From NCBI RefSeq assembly GCF_000499845.2, contig NC_023758.2, positions 43,135,524-43,199,523 of the forward strand: DNA of 64,000 nt, written 5' to 3'. Numbering within the stretch: the first letter of the stretch is position 1; each line of letters starts with the position of its first letter. The stretch is from Phaseolus vulgaris (Eukaryota; Streptophyta; Magnoliopsida; Fabales; Fabaceae). The position numbers and the translations under genes were made by a program. The notes beneath the pieces are model-generated. The model saw only the letters and a list, made by a program, of their open reading frames with translations. It had not been told where the DNA came from and searched no databases. Below are positions 1 through 11,639 of this stretch, piece after piece.

Positions 1-727
1 AAACATAATTAATTCATTTTTCTCACTCAAATCTTGGTATATTGAGCAACGTTATTGTTTGAACGACAAAGTTGACACTTTAATCGTAGTACTACATCTG
101 AAACTAAAGTCATTATTTAAGTGTTGTCTAAACAACAAACCCAGAATTTAAGTGAGATATATACAATAATATAAAAGATCATCAAGTTACACAATCATTT
201 ATAATAATATATTCAATGATTCTTATATGCTACATGTTTTAAACATCAATGTGCACCTATTTTTGAAACCAAAGTCATAAATTTATGTATACCTCAAATT
301 ATGGTTACATAAAAGCTAAATCAAACCAAACCATTCCAACACATTGTTTTGTTTTGACATTATTCAAATATATATCAAATATGTTGAAAATATATTCCTC
401 AAAGTCTTAAGGTTGAAATGGATGTAGATGATTATGGTAATTACTCCTATGTTTAAAAAAATAATTTTGATCCCTATTTCTTTAAATTTTATTTTTTTCA
501 ATTATAAAAAGTTTAAAGTTTAATAGAAAAAAAATCATTCTAAATTTAAATAATTAAACAATATTTATTTTCTAAACAAATTTCACTTAATATATGATCA
601 AATAATGTTGTCCTCTTGTGACAAAGAGTAATGCAAATTAATTGTTTGCTACGGTTGATAAACTAAACTCTTCGGTTGTTCTTTATAGAAATATAATTGG
701 GTTTGCTGTTTCCGGAGTTTAAACAAA
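1..727. other. AT-rich intergenic DNA, no feature seen
   Basis: No coding-like reading frame and no repeat structure that I could support. Composition is strongly AT-rich with simple A/T runs. Confidence 0.6.
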
Positions 728-1298
728 TTGGACTTTTATTTTCCTTGCATCTCATGATTATTAACTGCACCTCATGATTATTAACTACACCCCATACAAC
801 AAGCAAAATTATTAAAATACTTTTTTTGCTGCACCATATTATCGCTATTATAAGCTTTGTTCTCATCACCACTACACTCTTTGAAAGGAATAAGAAAGAG
901 ATAAAAGAATGAGTTTGGTTGAAAGCTTCTTCTAAAATGTTCATTCTATAAAGCAACATATAAGCTTTGCAAAGCTTATTTTAGAAATTGTATTATAAAA
1001 AGTTCATTTTACAAATAATATGTTGATATGTTGTTAATTCTGCACCACATTACAATTAAAATATTTTGAAAATTATGTTTCAAAAAATTTATTTTATTTA
1101 TACGTTCCAGAAAGTTTGTTATAGAAATCTTATTACAAATATTTTTCTGCAAATTATGTTTCAGAATTTTTTTTTTAAAAAAAGAATATTTATAAATAAA
1201 AGTAATCAGGAAATCATATTTACTAAAGGTAAAGTGTCATTTTAAAAGTTATGGGAGTGCAGCTAGAATTTATGGGTGTGCAGGAAGGAAAAAGCCAA
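728..1298. mobile_element. TIR MITE, copy 1
   Basis: The left end (TTGGACTTTTATTTTCCTTG...) and the reverse complement of the right end (TTGGCTTTTTCCTTCCTGCA...) are similar over about 45-50 bases, and both arms carry a CTGCACYCC-type motif. The interior has scattered 'attttagaaa/ttcagaaa' units. A second copy with the same ends and interior style lies at 27021-27492, so this is a dispersed non-autonomous family. No transposase is encoded. I could not find a convincing target-site duplication, so the superfamily is not assigned. Confidence 0.55.
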
Positions 1299-3210
1299 CA
1301 ACTTATCCAAACTATTTTTTATGGTCCACATCAATATATTGAGCCCATAAACACCAAAAAAATTGTAGTGGAACCCATTAGAAAGGGGTGAAGGTATAAT
1401 TAAAATTTATTTCAGTATTATGATATGAAATTCTTTCATTAATTTATACATAAAAAACCAATAAAGTTTAATGTTACTCGCTAACACATAATTAAGTTAT
1501 TTATTATTTTAATGCACAAGAGATATTTGCTTGATAAACTTGTGCAATATAAGTCGCACTATGAATAGTAAAATAAAAAGTTTAATGAGTATACCTTCTA
1601 TGCAATTAAGAACAAAATTACCATTTAAATTAGTTATTATAAAGTTCAAAACTTATGGTAATTTACTATTAAACGACACATAAAACTAATTTTCATTATC
1701 AACAAAAGTAGAAACGGAGGCTTCTATATTTTTTTATGATTATAAAAACAGTAAATAGAATTTAATTCTTGTATAAATATTATTACAGAGAAAATAATTA
1801 TCAAAACATAAAAATAATTTTTTTAATAAAATATATGAAAAAATAGTTATAAAAATAATAATTTTTATTAGTTATTACAATTATACAATAAAAATACTTT
1901 TTTATGACAACTACTTCTTATGGCCAGTTATTATAAATCACAAAAACTAACAAGTGTCTCAAAGAAGATAAATAGGTAAAAGAGATAAACAAATGTGTAC
2001 ATAAAAAAAACAGTTAAAAAACGAATTCTCTTAAGACACTATAAAAATTAACATATCAAGATTATTACTTTAAAAGTAACAAGGTAATTATCATGAATAA
2101 ATTCACATGTTTATTAATATTGTGTATTAAACAACAACAAAATTAAAGATGTAATGTAAAATCAAATAATGTGGATGACATCAATGTATCTTCTCAAATG
2201 TGGCTTAAATAGATTTATGTTTAATCAGTGCAAATTGAATTCTGACTAATGCCTAATAAATAAAATAAATTAAAATCCAATCGTCTTTTGCCTACAGTTT
2301 TCTGTTCATAAAAATAATGATGCTGTTATGTGAGTCCTTTACACGAGTCAACTAATCTTATGGGTGGCCTAGTTCTATTATTTTAAGAAATTAACATTCG
2401 TCCAGAGTTCTAAATATTCAAATCCAAATTACCTGTCAACAAATGCATTCAATATAAATAAAAATAAATGAAGCAAAAGTCTAACTTACCATTCATACTA
2501 CGTATTAGGACAAGTCAAAAACCTATTGAGCAAGGTAATACTGCTTTATTTATCAAGGTAATATCACTAGTCTGATTCAAAGTAAAGTAATGATTTTAAG
2601 TGTTCTTTTTCAATATGAGACATGCCATATTTATTAGAATTTTCCCATTTGTATTTGTTAGATAAATTTAAATATTGAAAAAAACTAATTTGAGAGATAA
2701 AAGATGTAGATACAAAAAAACCAAAGTTAAAATGATTTGGTTGTTTCTTAAACTAATAAAATTGTTATTTCTCTTATCGTTTAAAAGGCGACTTGTCGTT
2801 ACCTAACACATTATTTTAGATTTTTCCAACACTTACTTATTTTACTATGAGGTGTCCCATTTATTATATACTTAGTCTGACATGGACTGATGTCCAAGAT
2901 GTTACACCACTCCCTAGTCTTAAGTTGAATAAGACAAAAATGCAATTTTTTCTCTCTAAAAACTCTCCTATAGATCCTTAAACATCACATCCACGAGTTT
3001 TTAAAATTGTATCATCACATCGCTTCGGGACTTCGCGTCTACTTAAATGTCTCTCCATGTGTAACATTCTAATCGACACACTATACTATACTGAACAATT
3101 AATATGGAATGACTATATAATAGACACAATAACCATTTTTATCAACAGTCTAATTGCTAAAAATCTACAAATAAAAAAAATCTTCCAAAAGTACACATAA
3201 AATTTCTCAT
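1299..3210. other. AT-rich intergenic DNA
   Basis: About 1.9 kb without a supportable gene. Only A/T homopolymer runs and short simple repeats are visible. Confidence 0.5.
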
Positions 3211-3452
3211 ACTCACTTACACACTGTTTGTTTCCAGGTATGATAAAGGAGGAGGGAGGAGCGAGCACGAGGAGTTTCTGTTTGGATCAGTGTGTTTGAG
3301 GGTGTGCGTGCGGATGGAGGAGTGGGGTGAAAAGTTTTTTTACTCCTCACAAAACTGAGAAGATTTACGCTGATTACACTTGGCAGAAGAGACACAAATA
3401 CAATTTTACTTTCGTATCCTTCAATCAATTCTAAATATATTAAACAATGTGA

Positions 3453-3566
3453 GCAATTCTACATGCGAATGAGTTTTTTTCTTTACGGTGCTGAGTGCTA
3501 GCAATGGTGCAATTCTGCATGCAAATGAGTTTTCTTATTTACTGTGCTCAGTGCTATCAGTGGTGC
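3453..3566. repeat. 56-bp tandem duplication
   Basis: Two adjacent copies, 3453-3508 and 3509-3566. Each begins GCAATTCT(A/G)CATGC(G/A)AATGAG and each contains the segment GTGCT(G/C)AGTGCTA. The copies differ at several positions, so this is an old local duplication. A short open frame spans it, but no protein family is suggested. Confidence 0.7.
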
Positions 3567-3684
3567 AAAAGAATATTGACCAAAAAATTGAAAATCTGTG
3601 AACGCGAACTTTGTCAGTGTATAAATAAAATTAGGTTTGTGATAGTTTTGTTAATTGTGAAGTTTGCTCATGTGTCCATAACAA

Positions 3685-3745
3685 ATGAGAGAATTGGTTT
3701 GAGGAACGAGAAAATTGATTTGAGGAACGAGAGAATTGGTTTGTC
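3685..3745. repeat. ~21-bp tandem repeat, about 2.7 units
   Basis: The unit is close to GAGAGAATTGGTTTGAGGAA and is repeated with small changes. It lies between the 56-bp duplication and the mitochondrial-like block. Confidence 0.65.
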
Positions 3746-3949
3746 TTCATTTTTTTTAACAACACTATACATTCATAATTATTTAAAATTGATTCTGGTG
3801 GTTGTTTTAAAGAAACAAAATTGATTTTTTTGAATTTTCCAAGTATAGAATCGATTTTTGTATTTTTGTAAATACTACATAATCGATTTTCCGACTTCCA
3901 GCTAATTGTAAAATAAAGCTATCCGTGCTTCAATTCCTAGCTTGAAAGC

Positions 3950-6010
3950 ATTCTTTGAAGCAAAAATTCCGGTAAATCAAGCCTGCGTAGAATACTTTAC
4001 TTTTCAATGTGCAAGACCACAAAAAAAAGTATTCCCCCCTAAAGCTCAGCTCTGCGAAGGCCTTTCGGAGATTGACCTTTCTTTCGAATTCGTATTCATT
4101 GGCTAAGTACTTAGAAGCTTGGCCTAAGGGATGGGGTTTCTTCTAGTCTTAGAAGTTCGTTTTTGTCTTAAGTAGTACTTATCATATATGGGACTAGCTG
4201 TGAGCTTTGAGGAAAGCCTGTAAGTTATCTTTCTACTTCCCCTGGAAAAATATACATAACATATCCCTAACTCTATAGGATATAAAATAACCATAACATA
4301 TCCCAAACTCTATAGAGATAAAAAAAAGCTTCCTTCCTCTCCTTTCCTTCCAGTCGGGGAGAGATCACATTCTATCCGGTAAATCCCCTCTTTTCTTGGA
4401 TAGAATCTTTCTTTTAGCTAGGTATCTCCTAACCTAACCTGTCTCTATCTATCTTTCTTTATGAGTATAGTCCTACTAAGATGATAGATCAATCGATCAT
4501 TGAATGGTCAGGTATAAGCTAAAACGTTTGAACTCTTTGATTACTAAATAATCTATATTGTTTAATTTTCATAGGAGTGAAGAGAATAAGTAGTAGCTAT
4601 TATAGATAGCTAAAAGTCTATATAGGGATAAAAGAAAGCCTATATGAGATCCATGGTATGCTCAATTCTCTCTGAACCCTCAATTTTGAGGCTCTTTAAC
4701 CATTCCCCTTTATCCATATCTAACTAGCTACTTACTATGGTACACAACTTTCATTGTTCACACATCACATGTGGATTTCGAATACTTGATGCTGCTGCGC
4801 ATGCAGCCATTTTTATGTATGGTAAGAGACTATGATCCAACTACTCGATACAAGGATCTAAATAGAATAGATCGTGTTCTTAGGCAATGAACTATGGCTG
4901 TCATCTCCTTCTCTTGCACTTTGTATCCTCGCTCTATATCATTGAGTTTGCGGCTTTCGAAGGCGATGGGATGTCCCTCCTGCATAAGCACATCTCCTAT
5001 GGAAAGGTCGGAAGCATCTGTGTGGACTTCGAGCACCTTTTCGAAGTCTGGCAAGACTAGAACAGGCTCCTGTGTCACAGCTGCCTTCAACTCCTCGAAA
5101 GCATTCTGGCACCTCTTGGTCCACTCCCACGACTTGTTATTCTTTAATCAAATAAATAGTTCCGCTTCTTTTGCCTTGATGAACCGCCGATAGTCATTCA
5201 CCAAACCCAGGAATGACCGTCACTCAGATACCTTGGTAGGAGGCTCCCACTCTCTGATGGCCTGAACTTTATTCTCGTCCATCCTGATCGTACCATTCTT
5301 GATCACATGGCCAAGGTTAGCTAAGCCGCCTTCGCAAAGGAGCACTTCTCCTTCTTGATGTAGAGCACCTGAAGACTGTGTTCCAGGCGGGGAACTCATC
5401 ACATATATAATAGAATCTAGTTGTTGTTCGTACCATCACACTATGGTCGAATGGACTCGTAAGGACGAACTTAAATACCCCATCATAGCACTCTAAGGTC
5501 CCGCGGGGAACTATTGAAGCTTCCAGCTTTCCACCTATATGGATTGTTTGAGCGTAAATAGACACGATCTTCGTTCGGTACGGTCTCTCTAAGCCCTGAA
5601 ACTGTAACTATGGCTATGTTCTGAGATCCGTCTTTTCTGCTGTTCAAAGATCTCTCTGATTCCTTTTCTTTCGAAGTGGCATTGCCCAAAGTCGAATCAA
5701 AGGCTTGACAGGGTCTTTTTAGCCCAGGCTAACTAGAATAGTTAGTAGCTTATAGGATCCCAAAGCAATAACCACAGATGGAGGAGCATTCGTCTTCTTT
5801 TGAACCAGTTTTCCAAAACCAAGATATCCCACCTATCCCGAAAAACGGACTCCCTCAAAAAGTAGCTTCGTAGCAAGAGTGGTTTTGACTAAGCATATGA
5901 TGAAGGCTCGGCCGAAGCTAGAGCTAAGTGGCTGTTTTAGGCTAAGTATGGAAAGCATAGGTCGACTTATGAACATTGATTGGATTGGCTAATTTACTTA
6001 AAAATCCGAA
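3950..6010. other. Probable nuclear insertion of mitochondrial DNA (NUMT-like block)
   Basis: Base composition and texture change sharply: this block is GC-richer and of high complexity, with runs typical of plant mitochondrial intergenic DNA (for example CTTTCGGAGATTGACC near 4061 and TCCAAAACCAAGATATCC near 5814). AT-rich nuclear DNA resumes on both sides. The block contains a degraded Ty3/gypsy fragment, which plant mitochondrial genomes often carry. The edges are approximate. Mitochondrial origin is recognition by eye, not alignment. An alternative is an old, non-AT-biased retroelement cluster. Confidence 0.5.
4862..5400 (-). pseudogene. Ty3/gypsy reverse transcriptase-RNase H fragment (degraded)
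   Basis: On the minus strand a broken frame shows gypsy landmarks in the right order: a LGHVI motif followed by IRMDE and KVQAIREWEPPTK (about 5220-5320), then a segment with AFEELKAAV, PVLVLPDF and EVHTDASD (about 4990-5110). It ends with GHPIAFESRKLN and VQEKEMTAIVHCLRT (about 4870-4980). The middle is rearranged and the frame shifts several times, so no product is expected. It lies inside the mitochondrial-like block and may have travelled with it. Confidence 0.8.
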
Positions 6011-6279
6011 AGCCTATATACATCATTTGGAGGGAAATGAACACTAAGATGATGAAAAATATAGACCGATCGAGTATGTGAAGGTTGATTTGAAAGAATA
6101 GATTATGTAACTTTTAAAGGTAGAACGAAAATCGATTCTCCTTTGTGTGAGAAAAGCAGAGGAAGCGTTATATTTTTTATTTTCAAATTGGATCTTAAGT
6201 CATCTTTGATCTAGTTGCAGCCGTGATTCTTTGCTTCTTTTCATCCTAATGTTTTTTCTTCTACTTTTTTAATTAATAG

Positions 6280-6670
6280 GAAATTGATTAGTTTTTTTTA
6301 TATGTTAACTATTTGTAATTTTTAATTTTAATAATTAATTTTTTTACAGGTTTCTTCTGTTTTATTTATTTATTTTGTGTTTACTATTTTTATTTTTATA
6401 AATATATTTACATTTTTTTTTATTATATGTTTATTATTTTTGAATTTTTTATTATTTGTGTACTGTTTTTATATTTTTTATTATTATGTCTTTACTATTT
6501 AATTTTTTATTATTATATGTTTACTTTTTTATATTTTTTATTATAGTGTGTTTACTGTTTTTACATTTTTTATTATTATGTATTTATTGTTTTTATAATT
6601 TTTTATTATTATTTGTTTACTGTTTATAATTTTATTATTATTTTGTGTTTACTGTTTAGAATCTTTATAA
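6280..6670. repeat. AT-rich degenerate minisatellite (~30-bp unit)
   Basis: A unit close to TTTACTGTTTTTATATTTTT followed by TATTATTATGTG is repeated roughly ten times with length variation. Nothing coding is visible. Confidence 0.7.
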
Positions 6671-6695
6671 ATTTATTTAGAACTATAACTAAGTT

Positions 6696-6800
6696 TTTAA
6701 TTTGATTTTAATTTTGTTAAATATGGTGCTTTAATTTGATTTTAATTTTGTTAAATATGGTGTTTTAATTTCATTTTAATTTTGTTAAATATGCAGTGTT
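6696..6800. repeat. 34-bp tandem repeat, three units
   Basis: Three adjacent near-identical units, each containing TTTTAATTTTGTTAAATATG. They directly follow the minisatellite above. Confidence 0.75.
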
Positions 6801-8182
6801 ATTATGTATTATAATTAAATTCATATCATTATGATTTTAAATAAATTTAGAATTAGTTATAAAAAACTATTTAGTACTAGTGGTATTAGTTATTTTATTT
6901 TCTTATTTTATTTAAATTGTAGATTATTTTTAAAATATATAATTATTCAAAATATTAATAATATTAATTATTTTATTACTATTATAATTATTAATATAAT
7001 TATATACTACAATATAAAAATTTAAATATTAGATGAATTTATTTAATAATTTCAAAAATATTTCATTATACTATTAATAACTTATAATTATAAACAATAA
7101 AATAAAATGATAATATAATAAACATATATAATTATATAAAATAACAAATATATATAATAATAAATATTATTTTTATAAATTTTAATGTGTTTAATAAATT
7201 TATTTGAATTTAACACAAAATTATTTTTTGTTGCAAAATAACAAGAATATTATATATTAGAAAAAAAAAATTTACTCAAATTTACATAAGAAAGATATAC
7301 CATAATTCATTATTAAAATATTTATTAATAACAAGATAACTTTATAAATTACATTTTACATCCTTAAAATAATTTTTAAATTATCTTAATTATCATATTA
7401 CTAACTAATTCTAATAAATCATCTTTACAAATTCATTTTATTATCTCTCAATCCAAACAACCTCACATATCCTCACCGATCCTCTCCAATACACTCTCTC
7501 CTTCCCACAAATATCCACCTTAATCAAAACATATTATTACTAGAGTACACCATTTAATTTCTAAGCATATTGTTAATTTTAAAGTGGGAAAGTCTTTTTT
7601 CGTATAAACATCATACTTTTTTATTTTCGACTAATATTTAAAGAACTTGACTTGCCGGACAATCACTTTCCCTTCACCTTTGGATTCCAACACTCCAATT
7701 CGGTAAGAACAACAAGAAAATATTTTTCTATATTAAAAACAAAACAAAATATTAATTAGAAAGTAAATTTGATAAAATATTTACATTAAACTAGAAATGT
7801 TCTGCAACAGAACTTAAAAAAATGAAAACCTTAACGAAGAACATTAAAAGTAAATTAAGATTAGTGGGATGACATGATTGTTTAGACTATTTTTGTGGCA
7901 GGTGGGACTTTATATTGCCTATTTATTTCATCACCCATCTGATTGGTTTATTGCTTTTTTCTTAGTTGGGGTAGCTTATTTATTTATGAGAAAGAGAGAG
8001 AAGTAAATCATCATCACCTTCTTGAAGGGATAGGAAGTAATAAACAGTATGTGAAGTGCTTTCATCCGCATGCAATCCTAAATCATGATATAATAACGAG
8101 AAACAAGGGTAAGAAACAAAGAAAAATAAAGAAAAAATGGGTTTCTTTGTTGTGCTATTTATTTACATGAAGGTAAAAAATA
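6801..8182. other. AT-rich intergenic DNA
   Basis: Very AT-rich sequence, then from about 7430 a pyrimidine-rich stretch (AACCTCACATATCCTCACC). No gene is supportable. The pyrimidine-rich end faces the GA-rich stretch at 3240-3340, but the two are not clear inverted repeats. Confidence 0.5.
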
Positions 8183-9163
8183 TTACAACAATCTCCCGGA
8201 GGGAAACAGGAGAAAGTGCCGGGAATTGAGAACCCGACCGGAAAACCTATCGGACTCACTGAACCTTAATTTTGGGGTATCTCTCCGCAACTTACTCTCT
8301 TCTCTGTAGACCTCAATCTCAGTCATGTCCTTCACAAGGGTCACCATATCCCACAATGTCAAATCTCTTGCCTCATCCATCATAGCCAACATCTTTTCTT
8401 CGCACTGTTCCAACCTCTTCAAACAGCAAACTAACTCAACGGCTTCCCCAAACTTAAACCCCCCGAACCTCACCTTAAACTCGCTCAACCTCACGCGCAC
8501 CTCAGCTTGCACCACGCCCCAATCCCCACGCGCCAGCTTCACAATCTCCTCCACTAAGAGGTTCCCGTTGGGCTCGGGCCTCTTGCAAAGCCCTTCGATC
8601 AGAGCCACCAGAGACTCAAACTCGGTCAACAAATCGCCGTTGTCCAGACCCGACGCTCTGTCCTCTCTGTTCTCTTTGTCGGTTGAGGTTCCGAGGAAGA
8701 ATCCCAGGATGCGAGAGGCGCAGAGAAGCTGTTCGGTGTGCTGTGCGAACCACCGAACCCAGGAGGAGAGCTGCCACGTGGTGGGGTCGGTCGTGTGTCG
8801 GAAGTGGGAGAGGTTGAGGTAGTTTCTGCCGCCGGAGTAGGGGTAGACCGAGAGCTGATCCTGGAGGATGAAGCTGCCGTGGCGGATGATGTAGTGCACG
8901 GCGATGAGGCACTTGAGTGCCACGGCGGCGTTGTTCGTTCCCTGCAGCCGGTCCATGAGAACCTCCACCGCGGCAGAGGCTGTGGCGCGTGGCCCGTCTC
9001 CCGATGACATGAGCATGGCCAGGTGCTTGCTCGTTGGGGGCGCCGAACAGTCGTGGCTGGTGGCGCGTAGCAAGGAGAGCGTGACGCGTTTGGAGAGTAG
9101 CGCCGCCTTGCTCTGCGATGCTTTGTCCTTGAGTATCCCAATTAGGTGCGTGAGTTTTGTCAT
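8183..9163 (-). CDS. ANTH-domain clathrin assembly protein (At4g40080-like)
   Basis: Intronless gene for 326 residues. It starts at the ATG at 9161-9163 and ends at TAA at 8183-8185. The product opens MTKLTHLIGILKDKASQSKA, the characteristic first helix of plant ANTH/AP180-type adaptors. Further family landmarks are RATASAAVEVLMDRL, a block reading ALKCLIAVHYIIRHGSFILQ, then DQLSVYPYSGGRNYL and WVRWFAQHTEQLL. The ANTH fold binds PtdIns(4,5)P2 and helps load cargo into clathrin-coated vesicles at the plasma membrane or trans-Golgi. The C-terminal part is short and lacks long NPF/DPF-rich clathrin-binding tails, as in the small At4g40080 subgroup. The coding DNA is much GC-richer than its surroundings. 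An upstream in-frame TTG is not considered the start. Family is certain; exact orthology is inferred. Confidence 0.93.
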   Translation of the reverse strand: MTKLTHLIGILKDKASQSKAALLSKRVTLSLLRATSHDCSAPPTSKHLAMLMSSGDGPRATASAAVEVLMDRLQGTNNAAVALKCLIAVHYIIRHGSFILQDQLSVYPYSGGRNYLNLSHFRHTTDPTTWQLSSWVRWFAQHTEQLLCASRILGFFLGTSTDKENREDRASGLDNGDLLTEFESLVALIEGLCKRPEPNGNLLVEEIVKLARGDWGVVQAEVRVRLSEFKVRFGGFKFGEAVELVCCLKRLEQCEEKMLAMMDEARDLTLWDMVTLVKDMTEIEVYREESKLRRDTPKLRFSESDRFSGRVLNSRHFLLFPSGRLL

Positions 9164-11260
9164 GCTGCACAAACAAAAACGCTGTCACCTCGCGCGTGGT
9201 GTCTAAATATCCCAATACTAGGAATTGGGAAGGGAGCGTTCGGCTTTGGCCTAGTAGTGGGATATGCTATAATAATCACGTTCCTTTCTCTGCCTTAATG
9301 ACGAGTTCGATATTTTTAAATAAGCTTAGTTCATGTTTGGGCATGTTCTCATCGAGTGGTTGATGACTCTAGAACGTTGCAGATACACACTTACGTGTTC
9401 TATTTTAAGAATATTTCAAATTAATAGTGTATGATAGATAACAACGTAGGTCAAATTGTTAATCAATTTAGATAAGCGAAACTTAGATACAAGTCTATGA
9501 ATATTTTTGGCATTTTTTTTTGTTGTTGATAAAATTGAAATTTGATGTTAGTAATATACTAATAAAGGTTTAAGTTAATATGTATACATTTTACAAGATA
9601 AATAATTGTAGGATAAAGGCTTTGGAATTGAAATTTATATTAGATTGCAGGTAAACAAATGTAGCAAGGAAAAAGAAACAGTTGACCGGTAGTTTCTTAA
9701 AAAAACTAATCTAATAACGGTTGACTTGTCAAGGAAAAAAAAAATACCGATTGATTTGTCCATTTGCCACCAAGTAAAAAATATATATACAAACAATGCC
9801 AATTCAAAGATTCCTCCATTCTAATGGATTAGGTCGAAAGAGACAACTAACTCAATTCAATATTATTATTATTATTATTTAATTCATCTTATTTTAATTT
9901 TTAATCAATTTAAGCTAAAATGATTTTGGTTGCAATAACTTAAAAGATATTTAAATGTGTTTTCTGTACAAGTAAAGAAGGTAGTTGTGACATTCAAATA
10001 TTTGTATGAGAATAATGTATCTTATGATATGTTTCTCTTTTGCTTATCGAAAAGACCTATTCTTAGTTTAGTAAAAAACACGATCTTTGTCTGTGAAAAT
10101 AAATAAGTGAATTAATTGGATTCCAATATCATGAAAAGCTCAATTGATTGGTCATCTAAAATAGGTATGAGAGTTAACATCTGTCTACACAAAGGAACTA
10201 TTTGAATGAACACTCAGTCAATCACTTGCAAAAGAGTACAATAATAGATAAATAAATTTTAAAGGATGTATTTTTTATATATTAATTAATTGCTACTAGC
10301 TTAAAACTAACACATCTTAATTTGAATTTTAAAATATTAAAAAATCTGTATAATGCTACGATTAGTATTTTGAAGTTACATCATATTATCTTTTATTAAT
10401 TAATTGTTCACTCTTTCATTCAGTTTTGTGACTTTCTAATACACTAAAAAAATAATGAAATATACTAATAAATTCTCCGCTATTTCTTTTTTTAGCTAAT
10501 TTAAAACTAATAAATTATAAATCATATGAAATTAGTAAGATAAGAGGCGTTTTAAAAATAAGAACACAAAAAGTAAACAGATTAATGTATTGATTTTTGT
10601 ACGTATTTATCCATTAATATCAATGGTATTGTTTAGGTGGTGGTCGGGTGTCACAAGTTCAAAGATATAAAAGGTTTTGCTTTTTCATGGTGTGCTTAGT
10701 GGTTAAAGGAATGTTTGCGTGAAAAAAAAATCAATACTCATATTAGTTTGATTTTATATAATTATATCTTTCAAATTTGTTTGATTTTATTTGTTTTGTC
10801 TTTTTTTCTTATCTAAATTTCTTAGCTTGAATCACATGAAAATGATTTTTAAAAATATTTTACTTAATATAATACATAATAAAAAAATAAAATAAGTGTT
10901 AAAAAATAAGAACTATGAGTCAATAGTCACTGAAAATAATATAAATAAAAGAAACATAAAAAAATGGCTTGAATAATTATAAATTTGTATGGTGTGGTTG
11001 GAATAGTTTTTTGATAAAATAATTTTAATATATTTTTATGAGTTGCTAATAAGAATTTTAACTTATAAATTTTTTTATGACAGTCTAAGATTTAAGGATT
11101 TTTTTTACAAAATTATATTAATAAATTTCTAAAAAATATCAAAATTCTTATAAAATTATTTATAATTGTTATCAACACCCACTTCTCTCAATATATATAT
11201 TCTATCCTCTTAGATTAACTTCTTATGTTTTCGTCTTCATGGCTTCTAGGTTTAGTGATC
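9164..11260. other. Intergenic DNA with ATT microsatellite
   Basis: No gene is visible. It contains a (TAT)n microsatellite at about 9861-9881 and AT-rich DNA. The first ~100 bases upstream of the ANTH gene hold only a weak TATA-like ATATTTAG (minus strand, about 9206). Confidence 0.55.
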
Positions 11261-11261
11261 T

Positions 11262-11470
11262 TCAGTTTGTATTTCCTTTCTCCGAGATGAGCGGGGTGGG
11301 TACCTGCGAAGACGCTTCGACGCTCAAGTTAGTCCGAGTACAATATGCGGGTGAATTAAGAGTGAAAGATTACCTTTGAATGCTGGGTCTACTCTGATAT
11401 TTATAACTTTGAGATGAGCCTCAACTGTCATGGGCCTGTTATTGAATTCAGATGAGGGTCCAATTATGTC
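11262..11470 (-). mobile_element. LTR fragment, reverse orientation
   Basis: The minus strand contains ACTTGAGCGTCGAAGCGTCT followed by TCGCAGGTACC. The same landmark occurs in the three larger LTRs at 18.8, 40.4 and 59.4 kb (ACTTGAGCGTCG...GCAGGTACC). The rest is diverged, so this is a related subfamily or a decayed copy. Confidence 0.55.
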
Positions 11471-11584
11471 TTAATCATAGTTTATAATTAAACTGGTTTA
11501 ATTACAGTTAATCACAAATTTATTTTCTATTCTTAGGTTCATTCAGCATTGTCGACCATTCGGCCTCTCGACCATCCAGTAATA

Positions 11585-11587
<3 letters not shown>

Positions 11588-11628
<41 letters not shown>
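11588..11628. repeat. (AT)n microsatellite
   Basis: About 19 uninterrupted AT units. Likely length-polymorphic. Confidence 0.95.
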
Positions 11629-11632
<4 letters not shown>

Positions 11633-11639
11633 TATGTGT

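Noticed and set aside
8325..8822. Plus-strand open frames opposite the ANTH gene
   Set aside because: They are shadows of the GC-rich minus-strand gene. The minus frame alone has the ANTH family motifs.
11588..11628. Open frame through the AT microsatellite (poly Ile-Tyr)
   Set aside because: It is a repeat-driven artefact.
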